NCBI GenBank assembly: GCA_029378245.1 | Contig: JARKIF010000006.1 | Location: 1,798,001-1,862,000, forward strand | Direction of reading: 5' to 3' | Origin: Roridomyces roridus | Lineage: Eukaryota > Basidiomycota > Agaricomycetes > Agaricales > Mycenaceae | Length of the DNA stretch: 64,000 nucleotides | Shown here: positions 50,503 through 61,299 of the stretch, piece by piece | How the letters are laid out: each line of letters opens with the position of its first letter | Numbering within the stretch: position 1 is the first letter of the stretch | Position numbers and translations under genes: made by a program | Notes under the pieces: generated by a model | What the model saw: the letters and a program-made list of their open reading frames with translations, nothing else | What the model was told of the DNA's origin: nothing | Databases searched by the model: none

Positions 50503-53500
50503 ATGTCTCCACTTCAGGGCATTCACCTCACCCTGGGCCCGTTGCTGGCCGGATCCATGTCTGCAGTGGGGTATGGAACACATTCATACCATCGAATTTA
50601 TTCTGACTGGTTCACATTCCCCAGACTGTCTGCCATTGTGGGATTCCAGACATTCCTTTACTTTCAAATGTATCCTCAGGACAACATGAGATATAAGCTT
50701 CTCGTACGCATCACTATCCCCGTGTCTACCCGCAGCTCAACCTGCGTGTCGCCAGGTTGCATGGGTCTGGTCCGTTCTCCTTTTGTCCAACCAAGGTCCA
50801 ACTGATCATGACCACCGTTGACACTCAGGACCGCCGATGCTGCCCATACACTTTTCGTCTGCTTGACCGTCTGGACCTATGCCATTTCGCACTTTGGGGA
50901 TAACGAGTACCTCAATGTGATTCCTTTGTCCGTATCTCTCTCTCTTTGATCCTCGAGGTCTAATGAATGCGTGCAGGTGGTACCCCGTATTATCCATTCC
51001 ACGCTGTCATGTGAGATTTCCTTACGATGTTCTTCAAGGCCCACCTCTTGATGAACTTGGCGGCTACGTTCACTGCAAATATGTATGTGAGACCATGTTT
51101 GACTCTTGCATACTCATGGGCTCGAGTTAGGTTTTATATCTGGCGAATCCACAAAAGTACGCCTTCTTCTTTACACTCTTGTCTGTTGAACGTTGACCTT
51201 GCACGATCAGTGAGCAAGGGAAACTGGTATTTGATTTTGCCAATTGTGGGTCTTCCATGCATCATTCCCGGCTTGGATGAAACTGACGGGAACGCAAGTT
51301 CATGCTGGCCGTTGCCCGTGCCGGTACGTTACTTGCCTATCTTTATGCTGAATATTCTAGCATTGAGTATGCTGAATGTTGCAGTCTTTGGTCTCGGTAC
51401 GTTAGGTGGGATTCCCGATAAACAATTGACCCTGACTTCCTTCTCTAGTTTTGGTCTACGGAGAGTGCGTGACCGTCCGTTCAGCTTCAACAAATGGACG
51501 GCCTGAATAATATTCAATCAGGTTCAAATACAAGTTGTGGGCGGCGGTCTATGATCACTTCCTGGTCAGCGATGTCGATTTTATCCCGTCCTCATATCGC
51601 TCAATTACCCCCACACACCAGGTCGCTCGTGCGCTGGCGTTGATCATCTCCGCGATGACGGACATGACCATATCAATGGCCCGGTACTACTACCTGCGCG
51701 GGCTGAACCAGGGATACTTTCAGTGTGTTCTTCTTTATCCAGGCGTCCTTCCGAATACCTCAAAGTTGATTGATAGGACAAAAGAAGTCCTTGATACCGT
51801 GCTGGTGTTCACAATCAACGATGGATTATTGACCAGTACGTCCACCCTTCTAAGCTAAAGCCCGCTGAACGCGGAACCCTTGAAGGCGCGGTCGCGGTCC
51901 ACTGGGGATGTCAAACCACCTGGAATCCAGGTATCCACACACTGACTTTCAGGTTTCAGTATCTTTTGACCTGAATATTGTTTCAGGTAGTCGAGGTTTC
52001 AGGTACTTTTTCCAGGTGTCATTCGGAGCTGAATTGAACATGATGGAAGTCAACAGATTTGAACTCGAACATGTACATAGGTGGAAAATACATCGAATTG
52101 AATCATTCTTCGTTCTCTTCCCCTGCTCCCATGGCATCCTGGCGCTCGCAGAGCGCCCATCGCGGCGGGCCAGGCTCGTGGTCAGGAATACGCGCCACGA
52201 GACAGCTGAGATCATCCACATCAACAACTTCAATTGGGGCATCATCCTTGTAGAAAGGGATTCCGAGACGCTTGCTCTTGCCAAGCAATTTGACAGGGCG
52301 TATGACGGCGAGCCAAACAGTGCGAGCTTGCTGGACGAGGCGTCCGTTATCGTCGGGAGCGGATGGGATGTCGGCGTGAAACTCGATCACGCGTAAAAGC
52401 TGGCCGTACACGATCTCGCGTTGGTTCATCATGAGTTCGAAGGGGAAGGTTGAAGGGATCATATGATTCTCCGTCTGGGCGGCGCAGTGGCACATAGTTT
52501 GTCTTGCCACCGCCAGGGACATTACGGACACCCCGAATTTTGCACGCACGGCACGGGTAGATCGCGTTCGGGCCCTTCATGTGCATGAGCTTGGCCATGG
52601 CGGGCATGTCACCAAAGACGCGAATGAGGTACGCGCGGAGTGAGAACATGCGATCAGTGAGCGCGTTGTAGGTTGCAACTCCACGAGACAACCGCCAGAA
52701 CTCGTCGCGAAGGGGGATGAGGAAGGAGTCGAGGTCCTTCGGCTCATGTGGGCCCGGAATGACGCCGAAGCACAAGACATTACCGAGGAGGAAGCGCAGC
52801 TCGGGCTTGAGATTATATACAATCCCAAGCAGCGGCCAGCATGTTGACTTGCGATTTTTGAACGGACAAACCCCGTCCGCGCTCAACCCCATCGCAATGT
52901 CGGTGTCCTGGTCGAAGAAGAAGTGGGAAAAAATCTCGTCCTCTACACGGACGTGCCGGCGGCGAAGGCGACGGTAGTGGAGTGAGTCAAAGATGTCAGT
53001 GATTTTGCCAGTTTTGGGAGTGAAGCCGGCACGGTAAAGCAACTCTTCACACATCTTCTTATCAGAGAAGAGCGCTTGGAGCCGAGGGATGAGGGGAAGG
53101 TAGTGGAAGGTCGCCCGTGCACGCCCGCGGGCATCATAGCGAGGCCCGTCACAATACGGGCACTTGTCAAGGTCGGCATACGGACCGACGAAGCAGCAGC
53201 ACGATTCTTTGCAACAGTCATACGGGACGGGTTTGAGATCAGAAAGGAAGTTGATTTGGGACTGCAGCTTCGAGAGCGATGGGAGTTCGCGAAGTTGAGG
53301 GAATGCGCGCCGCATTTTGGTGTACGCTCGCGAGCCAAGGTCGATGTTGACTTTGAAATTGTGCGCCCGAATAGCATTCATTGCGCTATCGGACAAACGA
53401 GTCTCTGCACCCAAGTCAGCCATGGATGCTCCCGTGAATGAATGCTAAAGACTCACCCCGCTGCGCTGCCTCCGAAATGAATATGCCCTCGAGCAACTCA

Positions 53501-56270
53501 GCCGCAGTCAGGTCGTGCTGAGTGAGGAGTTCCTCATCCAGTTCGGGGTCAAAATCCTCCTCGTGTGGCTCAACCAGGAGAGGTGGGGCGTCGAGGTCCT
53601 GATCTTCGTCTTCATCATCGCTGTCTGAAGTCTCGACGCGTACAACTCGGGGGCGGGTGGTCGGAAGAGCGGCGGGCTGGGACGGAGCAGAATCGAAATC
53701 CGAGGGAGGGTGTGGGTCGTCGAGATCCATGGCGGTGATTTCAGGCCCAGTTTCGACGTCAGGACGTGAAGGAGAGTCGTCAGTATCTGCGACTCGTTTG
53801 TCAGCTTGTTCCATGTATTGATACACACATCACGCACCATGACGAGCCGGTTTACGGGGCAGAGAGTCTCTGTCCTCCCCATCGGTGCCCCGGTCGTCCC
53901 GCTTCCGCTTCTTGTACTTGTCGAATACGCGTGAGGTGAGATTGACCGCTGCCCGATAGATCTTAACGCGCTGACTCCCCCCTCCTCGTAGATGCTGCCG
54001 GTGGGTTTTTGAAGAGACATCCTGCTTGCAGCAGGTACAGTAGACCATGGTACATAGAGTTCGGTGTTTGTGGTGAAGTGTAGTGCGCGTTTCGAGCGTG
54101 AAGTCCAATATCACGGGTTGGTGTGGAGTAGAGTGATGTCACGATTACATCATCACATCTCTCTTCCTGCTGCGCACCCACCATCTCCCGTCCGCCTCTC
54201 CCTGTCGCTGCACCTCCACGCTAGCCGTTCCAATCTTCGACGCTACCTGGACCTACGTCTCTGGCCGTGTGCATGGCCCCGTTGGTTAGCTTGCCGCCAT
54301 TGCGCAAACGTGGGGCTCGCTCCACCGACTCCACCGCTTAGCGACTTGTATTGAGTATTGAATATAAGGTGCGTTGGGGCAAGCCTGTCACCCACATCTC
54401 TTCACTCATGCCTCATAACAACGACAAGGAGAATCGTTCCCCAGACCCCAAGCGGCTGCGAGCCAAGGCCAAGTCCAGCAACGCCAACGTTGAGTCGACT
54501 ACGGCACCCCAGGATGACGGATCGCGGGTCACGGAACTCGAAAGTGCGTGTCTGGGCACGTTTGTACAGCGGAACACTTACCTCCTCCGAGCTCTTCTCC
54601 AGGAGTCCCAGGACAAGCTCCGCGCACTTCAACAGTCCAAGAAAACCCACAAGTCGTCCAAGCGGACCCATAGAGTCAAAGAGGGCAGCATCCCTGTCCC
54701 ACCGCACGCCTCCAGCGCCAAGCTCGGGGACATCAAGTCTCAGCTGAGATACACGCCCAAGCAGTGGAGAGCGCTTCGGGTGTGTCACACGCCACCCTTC
54801 CTTTTGCCTGATTAACCTCTTTGACAGTCCTGCGCCCGGGACTCCATTCGTGGTGCCTGCCTCAATTGGGATCGCGGATGGAAAGCCCAGTCAACGACTA
54901 AGCTCGGTACGGTGTACAAAGTGGTGTGTATTCCCCTTTTGCCGCTGCATTCAGATACTCACAAAATCAGATTGAGGACGACTTTCCCGAGCTTCGTCGA
55001 TTCGAGGGGCAGTGGGCTGTCAATCGGATCGTCAAGGATGTGTGGGACAACCGCAAGATGTACATCAACTGCGCCGACAATATCAACACCTACATTGGAC
55101 GCCGCGCAGCCGCGCGCGCTGGTGTGTCGTCTGACTCCCCTCCCCGCGGCACTCCCAATCCGAGTCCTCACCCATCGCCCCGCCGCTCTCCCTCCCCGGG
55201 CCCGTCGGAACCCCATCGAGTCCCACGCCCTCGGCCACTCTGCGTCCCGTCCTCGGATGACGAATCCGGCGACGACCTGCTTAACTTTTCGGACAACGAA
55301 TCCCGCCATGACGGCGATGACGACGATGAGGACAGCGCTACCACTGCGAAGGGGAAGGGGAAGCGGCGTGCCGGATCGGATGGGGGTTCGCCGAGCAAGC
55401 GGCGCAAACTGTAGATCATCCTGTATCTATTCAATATAACTTGTACGAAATTCCAGCATCTTTCATCTGATATTCCCGGTGTAATTGACCTGACTGTGAG
55501 GCATGTTCAGCATGAGTTGGGTTGAATATCAGGTCAAAACACCCTGAATTCGACCCCTGGAATCTTTCCTTTGATACCTGAAAACCGGCACCCTGAAATT
55601 CAGGATGTTCTACTGGAATCCAGGGTTCTATTTAACTGAAATCCAGGTATCCCGCGTGCTGAAATCAATACCTGAAATCCAGGCTGTTGGCGGACCCCAG
55701 TGGTCGTTATCATGAGCTGCGTATGTCAATTTCAACCATTGCCTTCAACCATTCACCGCGTGTGCAAATCACGCCAGACTTTGGCTATGCATACGAATTT
55801 CATCTGGATCGGTATATACTTCAACTTGACTAAATGTAAGTTTTTCCTCGCACTGTGCATCCAATTTTGATTTCTTTCGTCCAGTGTTTGCCAACTCCAT
55901 ACTCGCGACGTAAGTTTCAACTTTTCTGAGCCGCGGGCGATTTCAATCGGTTATGTAGACTGAACCTACGCAACTGGTATCGCCACATGCACCGGCCAAT
56001 GGGAATCTCTCTGGCGCGCGACCCGCACATGCGTAACACGGTTCAAGTTGAAATGAACCGCGCCCACGCGCCCACGAGTCCCCGTACGGAAGCTATGCCT
56101 CAAGATGCAGATAGCGATGTGATGGATCCCCAATCGATTTCGCGTTGCGTTACTGACGGAGACACATGTAGGATGTCCTTGAAGTCCAGGTCAACAAACA
56201 AATCGAATACCACGTTGAGATGGACAAGTATTCCACGTTGGACAGGGTGCCGAAGACGATGGATTTGTAG
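50503..56270 (+). CDS. DUF6534-type membrane protein, copy C, interrupted by a CACTA element
   Basis: Exon 1 50503-50570 and exon 2 50625-50703 match copies A and B in length and sequence (LTLGPLLAGSMSAVG; FQTFLYFQMYPQD). Later pieces read MFFKAHLLMNLAATFTANM, SKGNWYLILPIVGLP, LIISAMTDMTISMARYYYLR and DTVLVFTINDGLLT. At 51900 a 3.8-kb CACTA element begins inside the exon that reads AVVIMSC; the reading resumes at 55703 and goes on through TNFIWIGIYFNLTK and NLRNWYRHMHRPMGI to PKTMDL and a TAG at 56268-56270. An in-frame stop near 51010 may also break the middle part. The insertion in a coding exon makes this copy a disrupted gene. Confidence 0.65.
52103..54048 (-). pseudogene. tnp2-like transposase with internal deletion
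   Basis: Exons 54048-53838, 53786-53457 and from 53404, with introns of 51 and 52 bp. The N-terminus is MVYCTCCKQDV..THRQHL (a small Cys/His motif) and a basic stretch, then an acidic region. The tnp2 domain reads KCPYCDGPRYD, MGLSADGVCPFKNR, VIPGPHEPKDLDSFLIPLRD, FGDMPAMAKLMHMKGPNAIY and PCRACKIRG. After YDPFNLPLRTHDE (about 52430) the frame runs out at 52347. A C-terminal block that belongs several hundred residues later in relatives (YGQLLRVIEF, LAVIRPVKLLG, IEVVDVDDLSCLVARIPD) follows at once in another frame and stops at 52103. So the middle of the transposase is deleted. Confidence 0.8.
54408..55414 (+). CDS. CACTA accessory protein (three exons)
   Basis: Exons 54408-54779, 54828-54923 and 54971-55414 encode 303 residues; the introns are 48 and 47 bp and phase 0. 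The N-terminal third has a helix with coiled-coil character (LLRALLQESQDKLRALQQSK), the centre has SCARDSIRGACLNWDRGW, and DDFPELRRFEGQWAVNRIVK is a block I associate with transposon-linked fungal proteins. The C-terminus is Pro/Ser-rich, then strongly acidic (SRHDGDDDDEDSATTAK) and ends with two basic clusters (KGKGKRRAG, PSKRRKL), likely nuclear signals. It is divergent to the tnp2 gene. By position it is the element's second gene; a DNA-binding partner of the transposase is a guess. All exons look intact. Confidence 0.65.
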
Positions 56271-57097
56271 TTGTGAGCAAGTTGAGTTGAAGAGTAGTTA
56301 CTGTTATAATTTAACTTCCAATGAGATTACGTATACGGGCATGGGTGAAAGACGCACGCACCTGTGAGGAGATTCGCGAGGGGGAGTACAATGGCGGGAG
56401 CCAATCACAGACGCACACTCCCAGTTGGACAAGAAGCTGAGGAGAGGACGGGCTGCACAAGACGCGGCCATAGTCCAGAATGGACCATCTGGGGATGTGT
56501 TGCGCATTTCATTCATCGCTAAAGCTGTTGGGTCTGCGTGAAGTAGGTCCCCGGAAAAAGTGGCAGGCGTTCTTACGGTAAAGCCACCAGTTAAAGAAAG
56601 TGAGTCCGAGAAGGGCAGGATTGACTTCGCCGCTGCACATTGGCACCCAGCAAGGAGCATTATACCCCCTGACATAACAGCGAAGATGCGCAAACCGTCC
56701 TCGATGGCTATTATTTCCGTATTACAGTCAGAAGATCCCCAGCCTAGAGATAACGCACTGTCTCCGGCAGAATCAGCCGGACTAGGGAGTGTTGTCCGAA
56801 AGAATGGTATGGGCGTGTACGGCCACACAAGACTCAAGTTGGATCAAGGAGATGGCAGCCCCGGTAACTGCGCACAAGTTAGGCTCGGAATCAAGTATTC
56901 AAGCCGCTTGACTCACAACAGAAGATGCTGAACTCGAAGGAGCGTGGCTGCGTTTCGAGAGATCCAGGGCGCATGGCATGGTGGTACTGAGACACAATAT
57001 AGGAGAAATCAGATGTGCCGCACTCCCGCCGATCCCCATTTGCCTGCATCATCAAGCTGACAAACTCTTTCGTGACTCGTCACTTCGCACCATCTCG
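56271..57097. other. Spacer without a confident gene
   Basis: A 177-codon minus frame at 56304-56837 and a 123-codon plus frame at 56560-56931 overlap. Neither shows a domain. The last 100 bases lead into the F-box gene. Confidence 0.35.
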
Positions 57098-58175
57098 ATG
57101 CTCAGCCTCCCTCCTGAAATACTGCTGGAAATCACCGACTACTTCCACAACACACCCATCCCTTTCGAGCGATATCGACAAGACCCGACGCCCATCCTCC
57201 TCGGCCGATTCGAGACGCTCCGGTCACTCTCTCAGACCTGCAGCTACCTCCGCTATGTGTTCCGTCCTCTGGTCTGGGAGGCCATGGAAGTGCTAGACAC
57301 ACCTTCCGATGTTACCGGACGCCATATCAATCTCCTGAAGAGATGGATGACTGGCATTCTCAAAACCCCCGATCTACTGCCTTGCGTTCGGTATGTGGAA
57401 GGATTCTGATCATGAATTCTCATCGAGTACGTCCAGGATCGTCCTCGTTTCTCTTAGACTTTCGTCCCCCAACTGGAACTTTATTTCGCTCTTTACGCGG
57501 TTCTTGCATTCAACGCCCAACCTCGCCGCCCTCCACATCATAGAGATATTCGACCGCCACGCCGGCCCCTTGGCAGTTCGCTTGGCGAAAAGGCCATTCC
57601 CGGCCGTGCAGACACTCACGATCCCGAGCTCGCTGTCTCGGGTGCTCTGTTCGTTTCCGAACCTCCGCACACTCGTCTGCGCAGACACCTTTATCTCCGA
57701 CTACGACGCAGGCAATCTGCTCAAGCAAGCGCATAAACACTGTCACGAGCTCGACAGTCTTTCAAACTTCACCCCATCTAACTCCATCATACAAGGTTTC
57801 CTAGTCGTATGCACACGGACTTTCTTTTACTTACTGCGTTCCCAGGCATCGTCGACAATTTCCCGTTTGTCAAGAGCTTAATATTCCGACACGTGCTCTG
57901 TGCGGTAAGTCATTTCGTATTCCCATTTTTTCAGGCGACCTCAATTTTCACAGGAGGACCTGGCGCAGATGCAAGGTCGCCTCATCAACTTGCACTTTAT
58001 CCAATTTCCGTATCGCCATCTTTACCGGAGCGGCGAGAAGGTGGAACACGTCCGTGCCGCCGCGGAGAGTATTATTAGCGCGGGGAAGAAGAATGCTCTT
58101 CTGATCACCCATGTCGAGCCTCCCCACACGGAGATTGGCGATCTCGTCGTTGGAGCAAGACTTGCTTCGCCATAG
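57098..58175 (+). CDS. F-box protein (four exons)
   Basis: Exons 57098-57390, 57437-57795, 57846-57904 and 57954-58175 encode 310 residues; the introns are 46, 50 and 49 bp. The N-terminus is an F-box (MLSLPPEILLEITDYFHNTP, RSLSQTCSYLRYVFRPLVWE). The body is leucine-rich (FLHSTPNLAALHI, SFPNLRTLVCADTF) and ends HVEPPHTEIGDLVVGARLAS. The second donor is GTTTCC, which is poor but gives the only frame-keeping join. No decay is visible, in contrast to the F-box relics at 22.7 and 41.9 kb. Likely an SCF substrate adaptor; the target is unknown. Confidence 0.75.
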
Positions 58176-58406
58176 GTAGGGTATTCCACTCTCACTCGAG
58201 TCTATTGACGCATTCTAGTTGTTCCTTAACTCTCTCCCCGCCTGAAGATCCTCGGCATTAGCGCTCGATTCCACTCTGGATTCGGTGATGAAACTGAACA
58301 TTTATGCTTTATTCACGGCAGCTCACGAGCTTGACATCGGACGAGTGGAAATACCACGTTTGATCCTCGTCCTCCTGTGAGCTAAACTCCAAATATTCGG
58401 AACTGG

Positions 58407-58413
58407 TATATAG
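58407..58413 (+). promoter_or_regulatory. TATA-like box of the S53 protease gene
   Basis: TATATAG lies 28-34 bp before the ATG at 58441. The leader would be very short, common for secreted-enzyme genes in these fungi. Inferred from position. Confidence 0.45.
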
Positions 58414-58440
58414 TGCCCCGGGAATGGACCCTTTTCTTCA

Positions 58441-60485
58441 ATGCACACTGTCCTTTTCCTCCTCCTTTCTGCCTGGGTATTCTCTACCGGCTACGGAAAG
58501 CGAATCCCCTTGACGGTCCACGAAAGCATCGCTGCCATTCCAACTGGCTTCGTCCACTCGTCATCCGTGCCCTCCAGACAACCAATCACCCTACGCATCG
58601 CACTGACGCACACGGATATTGCACACCTACAAGCGCAGACGTACGCGGTCTCGGACCCAGAAAGTCCGCATTATGGCCAACACCTTTCATTACCCGAAGT
58701 AGGCTCCCTGTACGCACGCCGACTCAGCGCTCAGCTCACGTCGCAGTAGATTACCGAATATGTCAAACCGACAGACGAAACGTTGTCGGCGGTATCGGAG
58801 TGGGTCGAGGGGAACGGAATCCCCTGGAAGACCGTGTCGCCAGCCGGGGACTTGATCCAAATAACCCTCACAGTGGGCCAAGCAGACGCCTTGCTCTCCA
58901 CGAAATTCAGCGAATTCACACATGCCGACAGCGGGGAGAGGGTAATCCGCACTCTCGCATACTCGGTCCCAACATCGCTTCGACGACACATACAATTCAT
59001 TCATCCTACCATTTCCTTTGTCCCACCCTTCAGCAGCAGCAGCTTGACGGCGATATCGTCCACGCTTCATTCGGATGTGATATCCTCTTTCTGCGCGTTG
59101 GTCGTTACACCCGTACATCCCCGCTGAAATGTGCGGCCGATTTTCTGACTTCCTATAGACTTGTCTGCAAGGGATGTACGGGATTCCCTCTATCAAATCA
59201 CACAACAATTCACTGAACACGATTGGAGTGGCCGGATACATCGACGTAGATCCTTCCATTATTCGTCTCGATCTACTCAAAATTCAAGATGCATAGCAAT
59301 GGGCGAACAAAGCTGACGTTCAGGTACCTCCATCCGCAATTCTGATACCAAACCTAACCCATCTCGGTCAGCTCTTCCTCGAGAAATTCCGCCCAGACTT
59401 GGCGTCCAACACTTCCTTCGCCGTTTCCTCCATCGACGGCGGGTATAACAACCAAGATTGGCAAGCAGCAGGCTCGGAAGCGAACTTGGACGTCCAATAC
59501 ACTCTCGGGCTCGCCTCCAACGTCCCTGTCACCTTCCTCTCGGTCGGAGCTAACAGGACGGACAGCGTCTTTGGTTTTGTTGATCTGGCCCACAAGATTC
59601 TCGCCCAGCCCCTTTCGAGTCGACCCAGAACGCTCAGTACCAGCTACGGATTTGACGAGAGCGCACTGACGCTGTTCCAATCGGTTTATTTATGCAACAC
59701 GTACATGACGCTCGGTGCCGCCGGTGTCTCTGTGTTATTCTCCTCTGGGGATGGCGGAGTGGGAGGTAATCAGAAAGGCCAAACGTGCGATAAATTCGTC
59801 CCTACAGGACCCAGCGGCTGTCCCTTGTACGCTCGTTCCATCCGTCAGCTTCATATCCTCCTCCTCAATCATTGCAGTGTCACATCGGTCGGCGGCAGCA
59901 CCGGTCTGCCTCCTCAAACTGCCTCTTCGCTATCCAGCGGTGGATTTTCCAATTATTTCGCAACACCTGCTTATCAAGCTGCGGACGTGGCTCGATATAT
60001 CAACTCCCTGGACGGTCAGTACGATGGATTGTACAACCCTGGAGGCCGAGGTTTTCCAGACGTCGCTGCCCAGGCGGAAAATGTAGCCATCATATGGAGT
60101 GGGTGCTCCCATCATTTCCAAGCTTTTTTGCTCATCGATTCATACTATGTAGTGGGCGAGGTCTGGAAGGTGGGCGGGACTAGTGCCTCGACTCCCATTT
60201 TCGCCAGTATGATTGCGCTTGTCAACGACCGCCTGCTCACCGCAGGCAAGCCTGTCCTCGGCTTCCTCAATCCCTTCCTTTACAGTAAGAAGGGCAGGGC
60301 CGCGTTCACAGACGTCACTTCGGGTATGTACTCGTTTTCTTTTCTGGCGTTTCTGAATCTGACAAAGAGTAGGCAGCAACCCTGGATGTAATACAACCGG
60401 CTTCTCTGCGTCACCTGGATGGGACCCCGTCACGGGTCTGGGAACTCCCAATTTCACCAGTCTTCTTAGTGCTGCGGGTCTCTAG
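58441..60485 (+). CDS. Secreted sedolisin-type (S53) serine carboxyl protease
   Basis: Eight exons: 58441-58698, 58750-59112, 59159-59245, 59297-59323, 59372-59826, 59878-60098, 60153-60323 and 60373-60485, giving 564 residues. A signal peptide (MHTVLFLLLSAWVFSTGYG) precedes the activation pro-domain (ESPHYGQHLSLPE, SEWVEGNGIPWKTV). The catalytic part has EANLDVQY (the Glu/Asp pair), SSGDGGVG (oxyanion Asp) and GGTSASTP (nucleophile Ser); the end GWDPVTGLGTPNF belongs to the calcium site. Two in-frame TAG triplets (58747-58749 and 59294-59296) are removed as the last bases of introns, which fixes those acceptors. The enzyme works in acid, removing tripeptides or cutting internally, and is secreted; tripeptidyl- versus endopeptidase cannot be told. 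Length is normal for the family. Confidence 0.85.
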
Positions 60486-60503
60486 AAACTGCATTATGAA
60501 TTA

Positions 60504-61202
60504 TCAACGTAACATTCGCGCGCTAGAGTAAATACTCGGGTGAACTCCGTACTCATTCCCAGCGTATATATCGAGGTGCGTATACGCATCGCACTTGTAC
60601 TGAAGGCCTCTACCCTTGGGCACGAGACCCATGCGATCCAACTCGCGGAGGACGCGCTGGACATCTGCCTCGTCCGTGAAATCACGGGTGTAGACGCAAA
60701 CGAGTCTGCAATGACCGCCGTCTTGCGAGCCCGTTGCGACTGCGGCGCTGGTCCCGAGTCTATTGTTTGCTGTTGCATGGGCTATTCGGGCCCATGTATT
60801 GTTTACATCGTGAGCTTGAAGGAATAGCATCCACTGAGTTGAATAAATCGTCCATATGTGCTTCCGAGCCGGCGGAAACGTACTTACCTTGCCGACCACC
60901 ACACCCGTCGTTCTAGCCAGTTCTACGATCTCCTTCTCTAGCTCTTTTCCGGCGTTCGGTGTCCCGTGATAGCGGCCGAGTAAGGCGTCTCCCTGGCTCT
61001 TCAGGGACTCGACTCTCCGCCATTCATCCTGAGGATAATGCTCGGGCCCGATGTGAGGATTGGCGATCCAATACCATCCCTGCTCGTTCTTGGGATACGG
61101 AGGCAGGCGTGAGAGGAACTCGTCGACGGTTTCGTCTAGCTGGCGGGAGTCGGCACGCGTTGAGAAGGGATTGAAGAGGTTGTCGATATCCATGGGCTCC
61201 AT
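60504..61202 (-). CDS. DUF1917 domain protein (two exons)
   Basis: Exon 1 61202-60888 and exon 2 60833-60504, with a 54-bp intron (AAG|GTAAGT..CTCAG|TGG), give 214 residues. Landmarks: GWYWIANPHIGPEHYPQDEW, KWMLFLQAHDVNNTWARIA (formed by the splice), RLVCVYTRDFTDEADVQRVL, YKCDAYTHLDIYAGNEYGVH and a C-terminal IYSSARML. This is the DUF1917 family (related to human C11orf68), thought to have an eIF4E-like fold; its role is not established. The 3' end is 18 bp from the 3' end of the S53 gene on the other strand, and its ATG faces the ARMC8 gene, so both share one short promoter region. Confidence 0.75.
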   Translation of the reverse strand: MEPMDIDNLFNPFSTRADSRQLDETVDEFLSRLPPYPKNEQGWYWIANPHIGPEHYPQDEWRRVESLKSQGDALLGRYHGTPNAGKELEKEIVELARTTGVVVGKVSTFPPARKHIWTIYSTQWMLFLQAHDVNNTWARIAHATANNRLGTSAAVATGSQDGGHCRLVCVYTRDFTDEADVQRVLRELDRMGLVPKGRGLQYKCDAYTHLDIYAGNEYGVHPSIYSSARMLR

Positions 61203-61299
61203 GGAGACAGTGACTCATGAGAGGTTTGTGTCGGTGATCACTACTGATCCGAGCACCTTCTCATTTGATAACGGATCAGACTTTGCACCGTCTGCCACG

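Larger units (their letters stand above)
51900..55702. mobile_element. 3.8-kb CACTA (EnSpm/CMC) transposon, internally deleted
   Basis: Termini CACTGGGG..CCCCAGTG with a 3-bp target duplication GTC (51897-51899 and 55703-55705). Joining the flanks gives GCGGTCGTTATCATGAGC, exactly the uninterrupted sequence pattern of copies A and B. Both subterminal regions (51916-52020 and 55490-55690) carry many copies of CCTGGAATCCAGG / TTTCAGGT-like repeats, the probable transposase binding sites. Inside are a minus-strand tnp2 gene and a divergent plus-strand accessory gene with about 360 bp between their starts. The tnp2 gene lacks its central part, so the copy is probably non-autonomous. Confidence 0.92.

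Noticed and set aside
52103..52549. A separate gene for the C-terminal block of the transposase
   Set aside because: Its sequence is the known C-terminal part of tnp2-containing proteins; it is the remainder of the deleted transposase, not an independent gene.
58741..59300. Stop codons breaking the S53 protease
   Set aside because: Both in-frame TAGs are the last bases of short introns; removing them gives a continuous family-like protein.
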